Shown piece by piece: positions 26,489 through 27,693 of a DNA stretch of 27,693 bases. Position 1 is the stretch's first letter. The number at the start of each line of letters is the position of its first letter. The notes under the pieces are model-generated. The model saw only the letters and a program-made list of their open reading frames with translations. It searched no databases and had not been told where the DNA came from. A program made the translations under genes and the position numbers. Source of the DNA: CAXMST01 sp963700785 (GTDB lineage: Bacteria; Actinomycetota; Thermoleophilia; Solirubrobacterales; 70-9); assembly GCA_963700785.1 (NCBI GenBank), contig CAVOYZ010000014.1, positions 1-27,693 on the forward strand, in the 5' to 3' direction.

Positions 26489-27693
26489 ATGGCCGACGGA
26501 TCACTGACCAGCAAGCACCTCTCCGAGCTCCACGAGCTCGCCTCCGAGCGCGGGATCGATCGCTTCCGGATGCTCAGCCGGGAGGAGCTGATCGCCGAGC
26601 TCGGCGGGGGCGAGGAGCGCGCGCCGGCGACCGCAGGCGGCCGCGAGGGCGGGCGTGCTGGCCGCGGCGGCCGCGAGGGCGGCGGCAGGCGAGGCGGGCG
26701 CCGCGAAGCAGAGCCCGATCGGAGCGAGCGCGATGAGCCACCGGCCGAGCCGGTCAGCGGCGTGCTCGAGATCACCTCCCGGGGTCACGGCTTTCTGCGC
26801 CTCGACGACCCCGAAGCCGAGGGAGACATCTACGTCTCGCCCTCCCAGATCCGCCGCTGCGAGCTTCAGGACGGCGACGCGATCACGGGCCCGGCCCGTG
26901 GCCCGCGGCGAGGCGAGCGCCACCCGGCGCTGGTCCACGTCGACACCGTCAACGGCGCCGAGCCGGGTGGCGAGCGCTCGAGGTTCGAGGAGCTCGTCGC
27001 CGTTCCGCCGCACCGCCGCCTGCCGCTCGCCGGCGCCGGCGCCGAGCCCGAGCAGGCTCTGTTGCTTCGCGCGGTCGATCTGCTGGCGCCGCTGGCCCGC
27101 GGCCAGCGGGTTCTCGTCCAGGCTCCCCGGGGGTCCGGCCGGACGACGCTGCTGCGCGCCCTCGGAACGGAGTTGAGCGCCGCCGAGGATCTCGAGGTGA
27201 TCGTCGTCCTGATCGACGAGCGCCCCGAGGAGGAGCCCGCCTGGCGCGAGGCCCTTCCGGACGCCGAGCTGCGGATCGCCGGAGCGGAGATGCGCTCCAG
27301 CGACCAGCTGCGCGCGGTCGAGACGGCGGTCTCACAGGCAAAGCGGAAGGCCGAGGGCGGGGCGGACGTGGCGCTGCTGATCGACTCCCTCTCGCGGCTG
27401 GCGGTGGCGGCCGACGACCCGAGCGCCGCGAAGCCGATCTTCGGCGCCGGTCGCGAAACGGCCGAGGATGACTCGGGCTCGCTGACGGTGATCGCGACCG
27501 CGCTCACCGATGACGACGATGATGTCGCCAGGGCCCTGGCGACGACCGAGAACGTGACGATCGCGCTCAGCCGCGAGCTCGCCGAGGCCGGCGTCTACCC
27601 GGCGCTCGAGATCGCATCCTGCCGCGTCGTCGCCGAGGACTCGCTGCGCGAGGGCGCCGAGTTGGCGGGTGCGAGAGCCCTGCGGTCGGAGCT
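26489..27693 (+). CDS. Rho-family protein with altered P-loop, 3' end beyond window
   Basis: Open for 401 residues to the window edge with no stop. Residues 1-35 fit the Rho N-terminal helical domain, followed by a 50-residue Gly/Arg-rich linker. The RNA-binding cold-shock-like domain is clear (GVLEITSRGHGFLRL, DIYVSPSQIRRCELQDGD). The ATPase domain has RFEELVAVPPHRR, LIDERPEEE with the catalytic-type glutamate, and LLIDSLSRL as Walker B. Two features are odd. The P-loop reads APRGSGRTT, with R218 where Rho has its invariant lysine. The segments for the Q-loop (VDANALxRPKR) and R-loop (FKGTGNME) are missing or replaced by short acidic sequence. The frame is intact throughout, so this is not an indel effect. 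It is probably a divergent Rho paralogue rather than the housekeeping terminator. Confidence 0.85.
   Translation, partial: MADGSLTSKHLSELHELASERGIDRFRMLSREELIAELGGGEERAPATAGGREGGRAGRGGREGGGRRGGRREAEPDRSERDEPPAEPVSGVLEITSRGHGFLRLDDPEAEGDIYVSPSQIRRCELQDGDAITGPARGPRRGERHPALVHVDTVNGAEPGGERSRFEELVAVPPHRRLPLAGAGAEPEQALLLRAVDLLAPLARGQRVLVQAPRGSGRTTLLRALGTELSAAEDLEVIVVLIDERPEEEPAWREALPDAELRIAGAEMRSSDQLRAVETAVSQAKRKAEGGADVALLIDSLSRLAVAADDPSAAKPIFGAGRETAEDDSGSLTVIATALTDDDDDVARALATTENVTIALSRELAEAGVYPALEIASCRVVAEDSLREGAELAGARALRSE

Overview
The window is very GC-rich DNA with tightly packed genes, frequent GTG and TTG starts, strong AGGAGG-type ribosome sites and Arg/Gly/Ala-rich proteins. Together with the gene content (a cobalamin-riboswitch ECF transporter, DUF4430 proteins with RTX-like tails, a LemA/DUF2207 pair, a Rho-type protein) this points to an actinobacterium, most likely of the Thermoleophilia/Solirubrobacterales type. 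That placement is inference. At least seven genes carry a single-base frame change that, once corrected, restores a full-length family member. This looks like indel error in the sequence rather than gene decay, and coordinates for those genes are given across the break.

Left part (1-14368). A small catalase-type haemoprotein (+) converges on a TetR regulator (-). A long minus-strand series follows. Read 5' to 3' it runs: BKACE enzyme, tandem universal stress protein, DUF2267 protein, pyruvate:ferredoxin oxidoreductase subunits C, A and B, an Fe-S/FAD oxidoreductase with a ferredoxin tail, PEP synthase, a small coiled-coil protein and acetoacetyl-CoA synthetase. Joined as a pathway, BKACE could release acetoacetate, the synthetase activate it, thiolysis give acetyl-CoA, POR carboxylate that to pyruvate, and PpsA make PEP. 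A short-chain dehydrogenase diverges from the BKACE gene.

Middle (14397-17406). A DUF2207 membrane protein and a LemA protein are translationally coupled on the minus strand. They diverge from a stand-alone cyclic-nucleotide-binding-domain protein.

Right part (17433-24170). A cobalamin riboswitch with a hairpin that can hide the ribosome site precedes five tightly packed genes: a secreted DUF4430 protein with an RTX-like tail, a DUF4430 lipoprotein, an EcfT permease, a double-ATPase EcfA, and an S component fused to prenyltransferase/squalene-cyclase-like alpha-alpha repeats plus a Gly-rich stalk and a C-terminal membrane helix. DUF4430 corresponds to the C-terminal domain of animal transcobalamin and intrinsic factor, and alpha-alpha repeats form their N-terminal domain. 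The locus therefore looks like a bacterial, split, membrane-tethered transcobalamin-like corrinoid capture device attached to an ECF importer. This is the most interesting system in the window.

End (24218-27693). A nitroreductase-family protein, an aerobic-type glycerol-3-phosphate dehydrogenase, and the start of a Rho-family protein that runs off the window. The Rho-like protein has Arg in place of the P-loop lysine and lacks recognisable Q- and R-loops.
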